Of a DNA stretch of 64,000 nt, positions 20,369 through 30,695 are shown piece after piece. How positions within the stretch are numbered: position 1 is the stretch's first letter; every line of letters begins with the position of its first letter. The stretch covers positions 186,001 through 250,000 of the forward strand of contig NZ_VDMO01000001.1 in assembly GCF_006335125.1 (NCBI RefSeq), given 5' to 3'. The translations under genes were made by a program, and so were the position numbers. This stretch comes from Deinococcus radiopugnans ATCC 19172. Lineage in GTDB: Bacteria > Deinococcota > Deinococci > Deinococcales > Deinococcaceae. A model generated the notes under the pieces. It had not been told where the DNA came from and made no database searches. It saw only the letters and a program-made list of their open reading frames with translations.

Positions 20369-22024
20369 TCAGGAAAACAGGGCCGGGCGGGGACAGTCGG
20401 GTGGAACGGCCCCGTAGGCGCGAACGTAGCGTTCCCAGCAGCTCTGGGCATCCTCCAGGCGGCCACGCCGGGTCAGCAGGTCAATCAGCGCCGCGTACGC
20501 CTCGAAACGGTTGGGATCAATGGTCAGGATGCGGGTGTAGGCCGTCTGGGCGCTCTGCCACTGTCCGGCCTCGCGCTGGATGTCCGCCGTCCGGAACAGC
20601 GCGCGCAGGGCGAGTTCGCGCAGATAGTCGCGTTCCAGCACGTACCAGTCGGTAAAGGGATCATCCTCCAGAAAATCGCCCCGGTACAGTTCCAGCGCCC
20701 GCGCGTAGGTGGTCACCGCCTCCTCGCCGTGCTGCGTGTCGCCCCGGCGCACCAGCAGCTCGAAGTCCTGCACATCCAGCCGCACGGGCAGGCCCGGCGC
20801 GAACCGGTAGGCCCCGCCGTCGCGCACCAGCACGGGTGCGTCCTCTGCCTCCGGCGGTTCCAGCACCTGCCGCAGCGCGTTCAGGGTCACGTGCAACCGG
20901 GCCAGCACCCGCTGCCCGTACGCCTCGCCCGGCCACAGCGCGTCGCACAGTTCCTCCACCGTCACCGGGCGGCCCCAGCGGGTGACCAGCAACTTGAGCA
21001 GTTCGTGGGCCTGCCGCCGTTTGAAGTCGCGGGGCGTGAGCACCTGACCGTCACGGCGCACCCGGAAGGCCCCCAGCGTTTCGATTTCCAGCCACGGCCC
21101 CGGGGCAGCTTCGGGCCGCCCGGTCCCCAGTTCCAGGGCGTGCGCGGCCAGCCGGGTCATCCACAGCAGCGGCGCGGCGGCCTCGGTCAGCACACCGGGG
21201 GTCAGAGCTTTGGAGAACTGCACCGTCTCCACGCCGATCACCTCGCCGCCGCTCCAGACTGGCAGGCACACCGTCTGCACGTCACCAGGCTGCAACGGGC
21301 AGTTCAGTTCGGCGTGGCCCGAGATCTGCACCAGCCCGCGCAGGGCCGGACAGCGCTCCGGGCCGGGACACGGGCGAATCTGGCCCGGATGGGTTTCCAC
21401 CACCTCGCCCTGACGCGGATGCAACGCCGCCCGCAGCGCGGAGGTGGCCCGCAGGTTCTCCTCGAGCAGTCCCAGCGCCCGCTCGTCCGGCGAGTGACCC
21501 GCCTGCACGCGTTCCAGCGTGCGCTCGCTCAGCGACGTCAGCACCGCGTACAGGCTGGCGGCCAGCAGCGGGGCGATCTGTTCCAGACTGTGCCGCGCCC
21601 CCTCCAGTTGTTCGGCGCTGTGGGCCGCCAGATTCAGCACGCCGATCACCGCGTGCGGCAGCGCCAGCGGCACGCTGACGAACGCGTGATAGCCCAGTGT
21701 CTTGACCCGCCCACGCACGAAGCGCGGCTCGTCTTCCAGGCCAGCGCACGCCAGCACCGCCCGCTCCTGGGCGGCGCGGCCCGGAAAACCCTCGCCAAAG
21801 CGGAACACCGTGCGCTCGAAGAACGCCGCGTGATCTCCCCCGGAATAGCCGCTCAGGAACAGCGTGGTCTGCTGCGGGTCGGCCAGGAACAGCTCGGCCA
21901 CGTCCATGCCCGTCGCCCGGCGCAGATCGTCGAGCAAGACCCGCACCACGTGAAAGAATTGCCGTGGATCGCTGCTGAGCGTCCCAGCAGTCCAGCTCAG
22001 GGTCTGCATGAGTTGGGTGGGCAT
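20369..22024 (-). CDS. GAF-domain regulator with SARP/BTAD-type output domain (candidate nitrate regulator)
   Basis: 551 residues. An N-terminal GAF domain (about 25-165) is followed by a second GAF-like segment with four cysteines (C219, C225, C242, C253) that could hold an iron-sulfur cluster. Next come an OmpR-type winged helix (about 311-410; 'WLEIETLGAFRVRRDGQVLTPRDFKRRQAHELLKLL') and a bacterial transcriptional activator helical repeat domain (about 415-540). Combined winged helix plus BTAD is the SARP arrangement; such proteins bind direct repeats 11 bp apart. Exactly such repeats precede both nitrate transcripts at 29027-29052 and 29236-29261. The layout recalls DnrS of Thermus nitrate respiration islands, from memory. 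It is separated from narK by a terminator. Confidence 0.82.
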   Translation of the reverse strand: MPTQLMQTLSWTAGTLSSDPRQFFHVVRVLLDDLRRATGMDVAELFLADPQQTTLFLSGYSGGDHAAFFERTVFRFGEGFPGRAAQERAVLACAGLEDEPRFVRGRVKTLGYHAFVSVPLALPHAVIGVLNLAAHSAEQLEGARHSLEQIAPLLAASLYAVLTSLSERTLERVQAGHSPDERALGLLEENLRATSALRAALHPRQGEVVETHPGQIRPCPGPERCPALRGLVQISGHAELNCPLQPGDVQTVCLPVWSGGEVIGVETVQFSKALTPGVLTEAAAPLLWMTRLAAHALELGTGRPEAAPGPWLEIETLGAFRVRRDGQVLTPRDFKRRQAHELLKLLVTRWGRPVTVEELCDALWPGEAYGQRVLARLHVTLNALRQVLEPPEAEDAPVLVRDGGAYRFAPGLPVRLDVQDFELLVRRGDTQHGEEAVTTYARALELYRGDFLEDDPFTDWYVLERDYLRELALRALFRTADIQREAGQWQSAQTAYTRILTIDPNRFEAYAALIDLLTRRGRLEDAQSCWERYVRAYGAVPPDCPRPALFS

Positions 22025-22157
22025 CCTGACAGTATGGACGATTACATCTCAGAGGACTGTTCCAGTTCCTTAAAAAGACCTGAAAGCCAGCTCCTAAACT
22101 CGGTGGAACGTGGCCCGACTCCACCACGCTGTCCACTTCCGTGACCATCCAGAGACC

Positions 22158-22184
22158 AAAAAAACCCTCTCGCCAGGGAGAGGG
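22158..22184 (-). terminator. Rho-independent terminator of the leftward nitrate operon
   Basis: Read on the minus strand: CCCTCTC, loop, GAGAGGG, then seven T (plus-strand A-run 22158-22164, arms 22165-22171 and 22178-22184). It lies 20 bases after the narK stop and ends the operon before the regulator gene. Confidence 0.85.
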
Positions 22185-22203
22185 CAGGATGACAAGGACG
22201 GCG

Positions 22204-23562
22204 TCAACTCGGCTTCTCGGCGCCCCGGCGGCCGTAGAAGTACCAGTTGAGGCCCAGGTTCAGCACGCAGAACACCGCCAGCCCGTAGAAGAAACCCTTG
22301 ACATTCCCGCTGGCCGCCAGGTTGAAGCTGATCAGCATGCTGACGATGAACGGCCCGAACGCGGCGATGGCCGCCGTCCAGCCGATCACGCCTGAGCTGT
22401 ACGGCGGGTTGAAGATGATGGGCATCTGCCGGAAGGTGGCCGCGTTGCCGATGCCGCTGAAGAAGAAGATGGCGAGCATGGTGCCCACGAACAGCGGGAA
22501 GGTGGTCAGATCGGTGGGCGTGACGTAAAAGGTCACCGCAATGGCCGAGAGGCCCATGCCGACGGCACTGATGCTGGTCAGGATCGCGCCGCCGGTCTTG
22601 TCGGCAATCAACCCGAACAGCACCCGCACCGCCGAGCCGATCAGCGGCCCCAGGAAGGCGAATTTTAGGGGCAGCGGCGCGTTCTCAAAGCCGCCGTACA
22701 GCGTCTTGATCAGCAGCGGGAAGGCGGCGGCCAGCCCGCTGAAGGCCCCGAAGGTCATCATGTAGATGCTGGTCATGATCCAGGTGTGCTTGTCCCCAAA
22801 GATGGCCAGTTGCTCTTTCATGTTGGCCTTGATCGGCACGCTGCGGATCAGCAGCCAGCTCAGGGCGGCGGCGGCGATCAGCCACGGGATGTACACCCAC
22901 GAGGCATTCTGCAGCCAGATGGTGCTGGTCTTGCCCGCGAAGACCCACTGCTCGGACTGGCTGCCCAGGAACCAGAACAGGTTGACGCCCACCACCCACG
23001 GCGTCAGGAACTGCACCAGCGACACGCCGAAGTTGCCGATGCCCGCCTGGATGCCCAGCGCCGCGCCCTGCATCTTCTTGGGGAAAAACAGGCTGGTGCT
23101 GGGCATGAACGAGCTGAAGTTGCCCCCGCCCATCCCGGCCAGGAAGGCCAGCGAAAGCAGCACCCAGAACGGCGTCTCCGGGTTTTGTACCGCCAGCCCC
23201 CACCCCACCGCCGGAATCAGCAGACCCAGCGTGGAGACAGTCAGCGTGGTGCGCGAGCCGTAGGTGGGCACCAGGAACATGTGGCGCAGCCGGGTCAGGC
23301 CTGCCGCGAGCCCCGGCATGGCGGTCAGCCAGAACAATTGATCCTTGCTGAGGTTAAAGCCGATGTCGTTCAGGCGCACGACGATGGCCGACACCATGAA
23401 CCACACCGCGAAGGCCAGCGTGAGGCCGAAGGTGGTGACCCACAGCGTTTTCCACGCGCGGGCCTTGCCCTCCCGCTCCCAGAAGACGGGATCGTTGGGC
23501 GTCCACTCGGGCAGGTAGCTGGAGGACTGGTGGTTGGCTTTGGAAGATTCGGAGGTGGTCAC
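22204..23562 (-). CDS. narK: Nitrate/nitrite MFS transporter, NarK type
   Basis: A 452-residue major facilitator protein with about 12 membrane segments. The nitrate signature region is clear: 'FLAGMGGGNFSSFMPSTSLFFPKKMQGAALGIQAGIGNFGVSLVQF', together with a second conserved 'FFFSGIGNAATFRQMPIIF' loop in the C-terminal half. It would import nitrate or exchange it for nitrite. The start is a GTG with AAGGAG upstream. It is the last gene of the leftward operon and is followed by a strong terminator. Confidence 0.92.
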   Translation of the reverse strand: MTTSESSKANHQSSSYLPEWTPNDPVFWEREGKARAWKTLWVTTFGLTLAFAVWFMVSAIVVRLNDIGFNLSKDQLFWLTAMPGLAAGLTRLRHMFLVPTYGSRTTLTVSTLGLLIPAVGWGLAVQNPETPFWVLLSLAFLAGMGGGNFSSFMPSTSLFFPKKMQGAALGIQAGIGNFGVSLVQFLTPWVVGVNLFWFLGSQSEQWVFAGKTSTIWLQNASWVYIPWLIAAAALSWLLIRSVPIKANMKEQLAIFGDKHTWIMTSIYMMTFGAFSGLAAAFPLLIKTLYGGFENAPLPLKFAFLGPLIGSAVRVLFGLIADKTGGAILTSISAVGMGLSAIAVTFYVTPTDLTTFPLFVGTMLAIFFFSGIGNAATFRQMPIIFNPPYSSGVIGWTAAIAAFGPFIVSMLISFNLAASGNVKGFFYGLAVFCVLNLGLNWYFYGRRGAEKPS

Positions 23563-23636
23563 ACAGGCTCCTTGAGGTCTGGGGCGACTTCAAATGGGTG
23601 GGGCGGCAGGGGGATGGAGCAGCGGGAAGCTCTGGT

Positions 23637-23867
23637 TTACTCGCGAGGTTCGCGCGGAATCAGGCGCACCAGCCACAGCGTCAGCGCCGCCAGCAGGGCG
23701 CTGCTGATCGCGGCGGGCCACAGCAGGCCGTATTCCTTGCCCAGATAGGCGTCCAGCGCCAGCATCAGGATGAACAGCTGGATGCTCCAGAAAATCAGAA
23801 TGAAGGCCAGCAGCACGCCCACAACCAGGCTGCGCTGGGCGTAGCGGGGGCGGGAGGAGCCGGTCAA
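23637..23867 (-). CDS. Small two-helix membrane protein of the nitrate operon
   Basis: 76 residues with two predicted membrane helices (about 14-37 and 46-68) and a positively charged N-terminus and tail. Its start overlaps the stop of the Rieske gene by 4 nt, so it is translationally coupled to it. No family is recognised. The pairing suggests it anchors or assembles the Rieske protein at the membrane; that is inference from position only. Confidence 0.75.
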   Translation of the reverse strand: MTGSSRPRYAQRSLVVGVLLAFILIFWSIQLFILMLALDAYLGKEYGLLWPAAISSALLAALTLWLVRLIPREPRE

Positions 23868-24418
23868 TGGCCTCCTCCTCCCACGGCCCAGACCTCGCCG
23901 TCACGGATGTCCAGCTTGACCAGGTTCAGTCCACGCTGCGGCGGCCCGGAGATCACGTCGCCCGTGCGGGCGTTGAAGAAGCCCTCGTGGCAGGGGCATT
24001 CCAATACTTTCTCGTGCGGCTCGTAGTACACGGCGCAGCCCAGATGCGGACACTTCTGACTGTAGGAGCTGAAGGTGCCGTCCTCGTGGCGCACCAGCAG
24101 CGAGTACTGGCCCTTGGCCGGGTATTCGAAGGCGGTGGAGGAACCGGGGGAAAAGTCCTCCACCCGGCCCAGGCGAAGCGGCGGGACTTCCGCGACGGGC
24201 CGCGCGCCGACACTTGCTAGCCCGGCGATCAGGACGGTGCCCACGGCCATCCCCGCGCTGCTCAGGCCCAGAAAGCGGGTGAACTCGCGGCGCGAGACGT
24301 AATCGGTGGCGTCCCAGTCCACGCTGAAGTCGGTCTTCCAGTGCGGCGTCTTGCGCGGATCGCCCATGGGACGCGGGTCTTCCAGAATGTCCTTCTTGGG
24401 GTGTTTGGGCTCGGTCAT
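23864..24418 (-). CDS. Rieske [2Fe-2S] protein with Tat signal/anchor
   Basis: 184 residues. A twin-arginine signal 'SRREFTRFLGLS' (about 42-53) with a following hydrophobic stretch (to about 72) predicts export of a folded, cofactor-loaded protein, probably kept as a membrane anchor. The Rieske site is complete: C123-P-H125 and C141-P-C-H144, with C128 and C143 placed for the usual disulfide. The start at 24418 has a GGAG site; a longer frame would put a spurious leader before it. Acting with a cytochrome b, it may pass electrons at the outer face, odd for an operon whose catalytic subunit has no export signal. Confidence 0.88.
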   Translation of the reverse strand: MTEPKHPKKDILEDPRPMGDPRKTPHWKTDFSVDWDATDYVSRREFTRFLGLSSAGMAVGTVLIAGLASVGARPVAEVPPLRLGRVEDFSPGSSTAFEYPAKGQYSLLVRHEDGTFSSYSQKCPHLGCAVYYEPHEKVLECPCHEGFFNARTGDVISGPPQRGLNLVKLDIRDGEVWAVGGGGH

Positions 24419-24539
24419 AGATACTCCGATGCAATCGTTCCGCAGGAATGATGGAATCCGAGCAGGAGGAGCAGCGTCCTCATGGGCGTCTGTCCGCGAC
24501 GATTGGCGAGAAGGAGACAGGAGGGGGCCGGGCGCGGAG

Positions 24540-24570
24540 TCCATGGGCCGGAGCTGTCCCGGCTCATGGA
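24540..24570 (-). promoter_or_regulatory. Intercistronic hairpin, ferredoxin-Rieske gap
   Basis: In the 172-base gap, TCCATGGGCCGG (24540-24551) pairs with CCGGCTCATGGA (24559-24570): 12 pairs with one G-T, loop 7. No T-run follows. It may act in mRNA processing or set subunit ratios. Confidence 0.5.
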
Positions 24571-24590
24571 CGGAGCAGACGGAATCCGGC

Positions 24591-25253
24591 TCATAGGCGG
24601 CCTCTCAGGGTCTGGGGCTGCTCCATCGGCAGCGGCTCCAGGTGCGCGAAGGGGTCGAGGTGATCAAAGGCGTCCGGCTCGAAGCGGGCATCCATGTGCG
24701 AGATCACGTCCATATCCAGGCCGATCTCGCCGTCGGGCAGCACCAGAAAGACCTTGGTGGTAATGGTCTGCTCGCCGAACTGGAAGCTGTTCTGCGGCGT
24801 GCCGCCCCGGCGCGACTGGAATTCCTCCAGCGTGCCGTAAAACAGCGCTTCGGACGGGCAGACGCTGGCGCACATGGGCTTTTTGCCCACCGAGGTGCGG
24901 TCATAACACATGTCGCACTTGAGCATCTGATCAATTTCGGGGTAGTAGCGCGGCACGCCGAAGGGGCAGGCGTTGACGCAGTTGGAACAGCCGATGCAGC
25001 GCGGGGCCTGACTGCTCTGCACCACGCCGTCCTCGGTGCGCTTGATGGCGTCGGCGGGGCAGACGGCGGCGCAGGTGGGCAGATCGCAGTGCATGCAGAC
25101 CATCGGGGCCGTCTGCGTGGACGCGCCGCGCTCGATGTATTCCAGGTGGATCATGCTCTTGCCCTTGTGGGTGTCGCACTCGGAACACGCCTGCATGCAC
25201 GCCTTACAGCCGATGCAGCGGATGGGGTCAACGAAAAAACGCATGTCGCTCAT
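24591..25253 (-). CDS. Four-cluster ferredoxin subunit (NarH/NrfC/HybA-like)
   Basis: 220 residues carrying sixteen cysteines in four groups: '[11 protein letters not shown]', '[13 protein letters not shown]', '[11 protein letters not shown]' and '[20 protein letters not shown]'. This is the electron-transfer subunit type that accompanies molybdopterin oxidoreductases and would wire the catalytic subunit to membrane components. No signal peptide is seen, so it is cytoplasmic like the catalytic subunit. The acidic, histidine-containing C-terminal tail (about 165-220) is not part of the ferredoxin fold. Confidence 0.92.
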   Translation of the reverse strand: MSDMRFFVDPIRCIGCKACMQACSECDTHKGKSMIHLEYIERGASTQTAPMVCMHCDLPTCAAVCPADAIKRTEDGVVQSSQAPRCIGCSNCVNACPFGVPRYYPEIDQMLKCDMCYDRTSVGKKPMCASVCPSEALFYGTLEEFQSRRGGTPQNSFQFGEQTITTKVFLVLPDGEIGLDMDVISHMDARFEPDAFDHLDPFAHLEPLPMEQPQTLRGRL

Positions 25254-25312
25254 GTCAGCCTCCGGGCGGGGTGGGAACCGCCCCGTTCCGAGCGGACGCG
25301 AGTAGGAGCCTG

Positions 25313-25383
25313 GGGAACGGCCCTGACGTGGAGCAGCCAGCCGCTGCCTTTTCGGATGGATGTGGAAGGGAAGGGCCGTTCCC
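25313..25383 (-). promoter_or_regulatory. Intercistronic inverted repeat after the molybdenum subunit gene
   Basis: GGGAACGGCCCT (25313-25324) and AGGGCCGTTCCC (25372-25383) are perfect 12-base complements 47 bases apart; the second abuts the stop codon of the catalytic subunit gene. It could protect the upstream message or separate expression of the two subunits. Confidence 0.5.
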
Positions 25384-27705
25384 TCATCGGCGCAGCTCCT
25401 TGCGGCGTTCCGCGAGGTTGTAGCCCACGGGCAGGTTCTTCTCGGTGCGGGCGCTCAGGGACTTGGTGTGTTCGCCCTGGACCTGTTCCTCCGGAGTGGC
25501 GAGGCGCACGCGGCAGGCCGAGACCTTGAATTCGGGAATCTTGGAGATGGGATCCAACGCTCGCTGCGTCAGCAGGTTGGCGCTCTCCTTGCCACCCCAG
25601 TGGTAGGCCATGAACACGGTGTCGGGGCGGATGGTGTTGACCACATTGGCCTGGATGATGACCTCGCCGCGCCGCGTCTGGATGGTCACCCAGTCGTCGG
25701 TCTTGATGTTCAGTTCCTTCGCCATGCGGGGGTGCAGTTCCAGCTTGGGATGCGGGAACTGATCCACTAGCGGCCCGATGCGCCGGGTCTGCGTGCCGCT
25801 GAGGTACTGGCTGACCACCCGGCCCGTGGTGAACCAGATCGGGTACTCGTCATCCACGACTTCGCCGCTCTCCCGCCAGCTGACCGCGTTGAAATGCGCC
25901 TTGCCGTCGGGGTGGTAGAACTTGCCGCCCTCGTACAGGCGGGGCGTGCCCGGATGGCGGTCATCCAGATTTTCCGCGTGCATGGTCGCCAAGCCCTCGT
26001 CAGTGGTCTGGGGGCAGGGCCAGAACACGCCCTGGTTGTTCACCACCTTTTCCCAGGTAATCCCGCTGTAGTCGGCGGTGCCGCCGCGCGAGGCCAGCCG
26101 CAGTTCGTTGAAGATCTCCTGGGTGTCGCTGAACTGGAAATACTTGCCCCGGCCCAGGCGGCCCGCGATGTCCAGCAGGATTTCCCAGTCGCGCCTCGCC
26201 TCGCCGGGCGGGGTCACCGGCGCGTTGATCTTGATCACGCGGCCCTCCCCGCTGGTGGTGGTGCCCTCGTCCTCCTCCTGCAGGCTGCCCGGCAGCACGA
26301 TGTCGGCGTGTTGCGCGGTTTCCGAGAGGAAGAAGTCGATCACGCTGTAGTGTTCGAGCTTGTTCAGCGCCTCGCGGTTGAAATTGGCGTCGGGCAGCGA
26401 GATCAGCGGGTTGAAGCAGATGCTCAGCAACCCCTTGATCTTGCCCGCGTGAATCTCGTTGAGGATTTCCTGCGCGGTGATGCCCTTGCCGGGAATCTCG
26501 TCTTCCGAGCAGCCCCAGACCTCGGCGATGTACTTGCGGTGTTCGGGGTTGGTGATGTCGCGGTTGCCAGGCAGTTGATCGCACTTGTGGCCGTGTTCGC
26601 GCCCGCCCTGGCCGTTGCCCTGCCCGGTGATGGTGGAGTGGCCGCAGCCCGGCTTGCCGATCTTGCCCGTCGCCAGCGCGAGGTTGGCGCAGCTCATCAC
26701 GTTTTCCACACCCTTGACCTGGTGTTCCAGTCCACGGGCGTGCAGGATCATGCCGGTCTCGGCCTCGCCGTACCAGCGGGCGGCCTGTTCGATCTTGGCG
26801 GCGGGCACTCCGGTGATCTCGGCGGCCCATTCGGGGGTCGCGTCGGCCACAGCGGCGCGGACGTCGCCAAAACCGGTCGTGTGCGCCTCGATGAACGCCT
26901 CGTCGGTCAGACCGTCGCGGATGATGACGTGCAGCATGGACATCAGCAGGGCGCTGTCGCTGCCGATGCGCAGGGGCAGGAACAGGTCGGCGGTGCGGGC
27001 CATCGGCACCATGCGCGGATCCGCGTAGATGATCTTCGCCCCCTTGTCGCGCGCCCGCCAGATGTAGTCGGTGGTGATCGGAAAGCACTCGGCGATGTTG
27101 GTGCCGATGATGAAGATGACCTTGGCGTCGGTGATGTCCTCCCAGTGGTTGGAGGCGCGGTCAATGCCGTACGCCTTCTTGTTGCCCGCCCCGGCCGAGA
27201 CCATGCACAGCCGTCCGTTGTAGTCCAGGTTGGCCGTTTGCAGCGCCAGCCGGGCGAACTTGCCCACCAGGTAGCTCTTCTCGTTGGTCAGTGAAACGCC
27301 CGACAGCATGGCGAAGCTGTCCTTGCCGTACTTGGCCTGAATCTCCTGAATCTTGGACACGGTTTCCGAGAGCGCCTCGTCCCAGGTGATCTGCTGGTAG
27401 CCGTGTTCGGTGCGGCGCATCGGGTGCAGCAGGCGGTCTGGGTGAGAGCCTTGCAGGTAGCGCTTGATGCCCTTGGGACACAGTTTGCCCTTGTTGAAGG
27501 GAAACTCGTAGCGCGGCTCGAAGCCCACCACCTCGTTGTTCTTGACCTTCAGGCGGATGCCGCACTGCTGGCCGCAAAAGCAGCAGTGGGTGTCCACCAG
27601 CGCGTCGTAATCTTCCACGCTGCGGAAGCCGCCAGGGGGCGAGTAGTGCAGCGTGGGGCCGTAGGTGTCCAGAAATTCCTCGCGGGACAGGGGCGGGTTG
27701 GCCAT
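25384..27705 (-). CDS. Molybdopterin oxidoreductase, Nas/Nap-type nitrate reductase catalytic subunit
   Basis: 773 residues of the Mo-bis-MGD oxidoreductase family. An N-terminal [4Fe-4S] site (C41-x2-C44-x3-C48-x27-C76) is followed by the molybdenum-ligand cysteine C167 in '[13 protein letters not shown]', as in assimilatory (NasC/NarB) and periplasmic (NapA) nitrate reductases. The C-terminal MopB domain includes '[26 protein letters not shown]'. No Tat signal is present, so it acts in the cytoplasm. The start at 27705 shares one base with the stop of the cytochrome b gene. Nitrate as substrate is inferred from the two NarK genes; formate or another oxyanion is not excluded. Confidence 0.88.
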   Translation of the reverse strand: MANPPLSREEFLDTYGPTLHYSPPGGFRSVEDYDALVDTHCCFCGQQCGIRLKVKNNEVVGFEPRYEFPFNKGKLCPKGIKRYLQGSHPDRLLHPMRRTEHGYQQITWDEALSETVSKIQEIQAKYGKDSFAMLSGVSLTNEKSYLVGKFARLALQTANLDYNGRLCMVSAGAGNKKAYGIDRASNHWEDITDAKVIFIIGTNIAECFPITTDYIWRARDKGAKIIYADPRMVPMARTADLFLPLRIGSDSALLMSMLHVIIRDGLTDEAFIEAHTTGFGDVRAAVADATPEWAAEITGVPAAKIEQAARWYGEAETGMILHARGLEHQVKGVENVMSCANLALATGKIGKPGCGHSTITGQGNGQGGREHGHKCDQLPGNRDITNPEHRKYIAEVWGCSEDEIPGKGITAQEILNEIHAGKIKGLLSICFNPLISLPDANFNREALNKLEHYSVIDFFLSETAQHADIVLPGSLQEEDEGTTTSGEGRVIKINAPVTPPGEARRDWEILLDIAGRLGRGKYFQFSDTQEIFNELRLASRGGTADYSGITWEKVVNNQGVFWPCPQTTDEGLATMHAENLDDRHPGTPRLYEGGKFYHPDGKAHFNAVSWRESGEVVDDEYPIWFTTGRVVSQYLSGTQTRRIGPLVDQFPHPKLELHPRMAKELNIKTDDWVTIQTRRGEVIIQANVVNTIRPDTVFMAYHWGGKESANLLTQRALDPISKIPEFKVSACRVRLATPEEQVQGEHTKSLSARTEKNLPVGYNLAERRKELRR

Positions 27706-28817
27706 TACATGAACTCCTTGCCGGTGGCCCGGAACTGGTTCAGGGTCAGCAGCTTGCGGCGGCAACTCGGGCACAGGTTCTGCCAGTTGCCCACCTGCGA
27801 ATGGGTGTAGTCCAGGCCCAGATCGGGCAGGATGGTTTTGAGGTCATCTTGCTGCATCTGGCTGATGTACTCGGCGTCGCAGCGGGCGCATCTGGCCTGC
27901 GGGCCATTGGCCCCGGCGGCCTTGTAGAACCACACGCCGACGTTGGCGATGCGCTGGAAGATGTGGAAGAACTTGCCGAAGGGCAGGTACAGCAGCCACA
28001 GGTACACGGTGACGGCGTGGGTGGTGGTGATCCAGTAGTAGAACTTGCCCTCCAGGAACATGTTGGAGGCGGTCAGCATCATGCCGGTCACGCTCACCGC
28101 GAACAGCAGCACCAGCGGCATGATGTCGTTGTCGAACCGCTGCGTGGCCAGTTCGGCCTCGTCCCTGATGCGCCGCCCCAGCACCAGCGCGATGCCGCCC
28201 AGGCACAGCACGGCGGCCACGTTCAGGCCGTGCATGATCAGCCAGCCCAGCGCGCTGCGGGCCGGGAAGGTGAAGAAGTCCAGCCGTTGCCCCATCAGCA
28301 CGATCATGTAGTCGCTGGGTTTGGCAAAGTCGCTCTCGAAACGCAGCCAGCCGAAGGTGAGCGGAAAGGTGATGGCAATGGCGATGATGCAGCCCCAGAA
28401 GATCAGCTGATGCGCCAGCCAGCGTTTGCGGGAACGTTTGCGGATAAAGCGCTGCTCGATCAGCTTTTCCCAGCCGGCCCGCAAGAACAGGCCCAGGTTC
28501 TGCAGGCGGTGGCCCGGCTGCCAGAACAGCTGCCAGCCGCGTTTCCAGTACATGCGGGTGGGCGGGCGCTGCAGCCACACCACGTAGCGGTACACCACCC
28601 CGAACAGCGCGAACACGGTGGCGAAGCAGTACCCGGCCAGCGCGCCGTCGAAGCCGTGGAAGCGCTGCGAGCCGAAGTACACCGCCACAGTCAGCAGGGT
28701 GGCAAAGGCCAGCCCGTACAGCAGGCCCCGGCGATCCAGGGTCACGTCCATCACCGGCACCAGCACGGGTTCGGTGTCGCGCCGGGGCGGCAGCGCCGGT
28801 ACATTCGGGTTAAGCAT
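27705..28817 (-). CDS. NarI/DsrM-like membrane cytochrome b with C-terminal cysteine-knuckle domain
   Basis: 370 residues with about seven hydrophobic segments between residues 30 and 300. Histidines in 'RWLAHQLIFWG', 'WLIMHGLNV' and 'TTTHAVTVYLWLLYLPFGKFFHIFQ' are placed like haem b ligands of NarI/DsrM quinol-oxidising subunits. The soluble tail has two CxxC pairs ('CARCDAEY' and 'CPSCRRK') that probably bind zinc or iron. It would draw electrons from quinol for the molybdenum enzyme. It is coupled to its neighbours by an 8-nt overlap upstream and a 1-nt overlap downstream. Confidence 0.82.
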   Translation of the reverse strand: MLNPNVPALPPRRDTEPVLVPVMDVTLDRRGLLYGLAFATLLTVAVYFGSQRFHGFDGALAGYCFATVFALFGVVYRYVVWLQRPPTRMYWKRGWQLFWQPGHRLQNLGLFLRAGWEKLIEQRFIRKRSRKRWLAHQLIFWGCIIAIAITFPLTFGWLRFESDFAKPSDYMIVLMGQRLDFFTFPARSALGWLIMHGLNVAAVLCLGGIALVLGRRIRDEAELATQRFDNDIMPLVLLFAVSVTGMMLTASNMFLEGKFYYWITTTHAVTVYLWLLYLPFGKFFHIFQRIANVGVWFYKAAGANGPQARCARCDAEYISQMQQDDLKTILPDLGLDYTHSQVGNWQNLCPSCRRKLLTLNQFRATGKEFM

Positions 28818-29007
28818 GGTTCTCCTTGGGGTCAGGCATCGCCATCAGGACGCCCGGCAGATCCCGCAAGTCCTCCACGATCTGCTCGGCCCCGTCTTGC
28901 AATGATTTGAGGCGGCCCTGCCACACGCCCCCAGTGGTGCGCCACAGCGTCATGACGTACTGGGGCCGACGGCTTTGCGGTTCTCGCTCTGCGGAAAGGT
29001 CTGCCAT
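28810..29007 (-). CDS. Small hypothetical protein heading the nitrate operon
   Basis: 65 residues, soluble, charged, no recognised family ('YVMTLWRTTGGVWQGRLKSLQDGAEQIVEDLRDLPGVLM'). It is the first gene of the leftward operon and overlaps the cytochrome b gene by 8 nt. Its ATG is only 20 bases from the conserved 26 bp site at 29027-29052, so it is transcribed from that promoter. Small proteins of this position are often assembly or signalling helpers, but nothing in the sequence shows a role. Confidence 0.65.
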   Translation of the reverse strand: MADLSAEREPQSRRPQYVMTLWRTTGGVWQGRLKSLQDGAEQIVEDLRDLPGVLMAMPDPKENHA

Positions 29008-29026
29008 GCGCGGAGTGTCGTGTGCG

Positions 29027-29052
29027 CCACTTACAAGCGGCTAACAAGACGG
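29027..29052 (-). promoter_or_regulatory. Direct-repeat operator of the leftward nitrate operon
   Basis: A 26 bp site matching, in inverted orientation, 23 of 26 bases at 29236-29261. On the minus strand it contains two direct repeats, TTGTTAGCCG and TTGTAAGTGG, starting 11 bp apart. It ends 20 bases before the first gene. The 11 bp period fits a SARP-type winged-helix activator. Confidence 0.65.
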
Positions 29053-29235
29053 AGTCCGGACGGACGTGGCCCGCTGTCCAGCCTGCCGTGCCGCCCGCGT
29101 TCCTCTGGACAGGGAACACCGCCGCAGGGTTCCAAAATTCGCCGTCCCAGACAGCCGAACCACACACCGCTCAATCGAAGGAGGGCCAGGACGCGGCCAC
29201 CCTGCCGCTGCCACGTCCTCCAACAACGCCGATGA

Positions 29236-29261
29236 CCGTTTTGTTATCCGTTTGTAAGTGG
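29236..29261 (+). promoter_or_regulatory. Direct-repeat operator of the rightward narK gene
   Basis: The plus-strand counterpart of the site at 29027-29052: TTGTTATCCG and TTGTAAGTGG starting 11 bp apart (29242 and 29253). It precedes the narK start by 72 bases. Both copies face their own transcript in the same way. The rest of the 326-base divergent gap (29008-29333) holds no gene that I can support. Confidence 0.65.
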
Positions 29262-29333
29262 GGGGGCGAGCATGCGGGCAACCCTCCCGCAGCTTCCCAG
29301 AGGAGCAGTGGGACGACGGAGGTTTGCCCCGAT

Positions 29334-30691
<1,358 letters not shown>

Positions 30692-30695
<4 letters not shown>

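Noticed and set aside
20006..22144. A 712-residue rightward frame opposite the GAF/SARP gene
   Set aside because: GC-rich antisense frame: compositionally biased (His, Gln, Arg, Gly), no domains, and opposite a gene with clear domains. Several other long antisense frames (for example around 4928-6535, 8693-9961, 10249-12018 and 52967-55447) fail for the same reason.
25384..27705. Formate dehydrogenase instead of nitrate reductase
   Set aside because: The FmdE neighbour raised this, but the 'GRLCM' molybdenum-ligand segment is of Nas/Nap form and two NarK genes flank it; kept as an alternative only.
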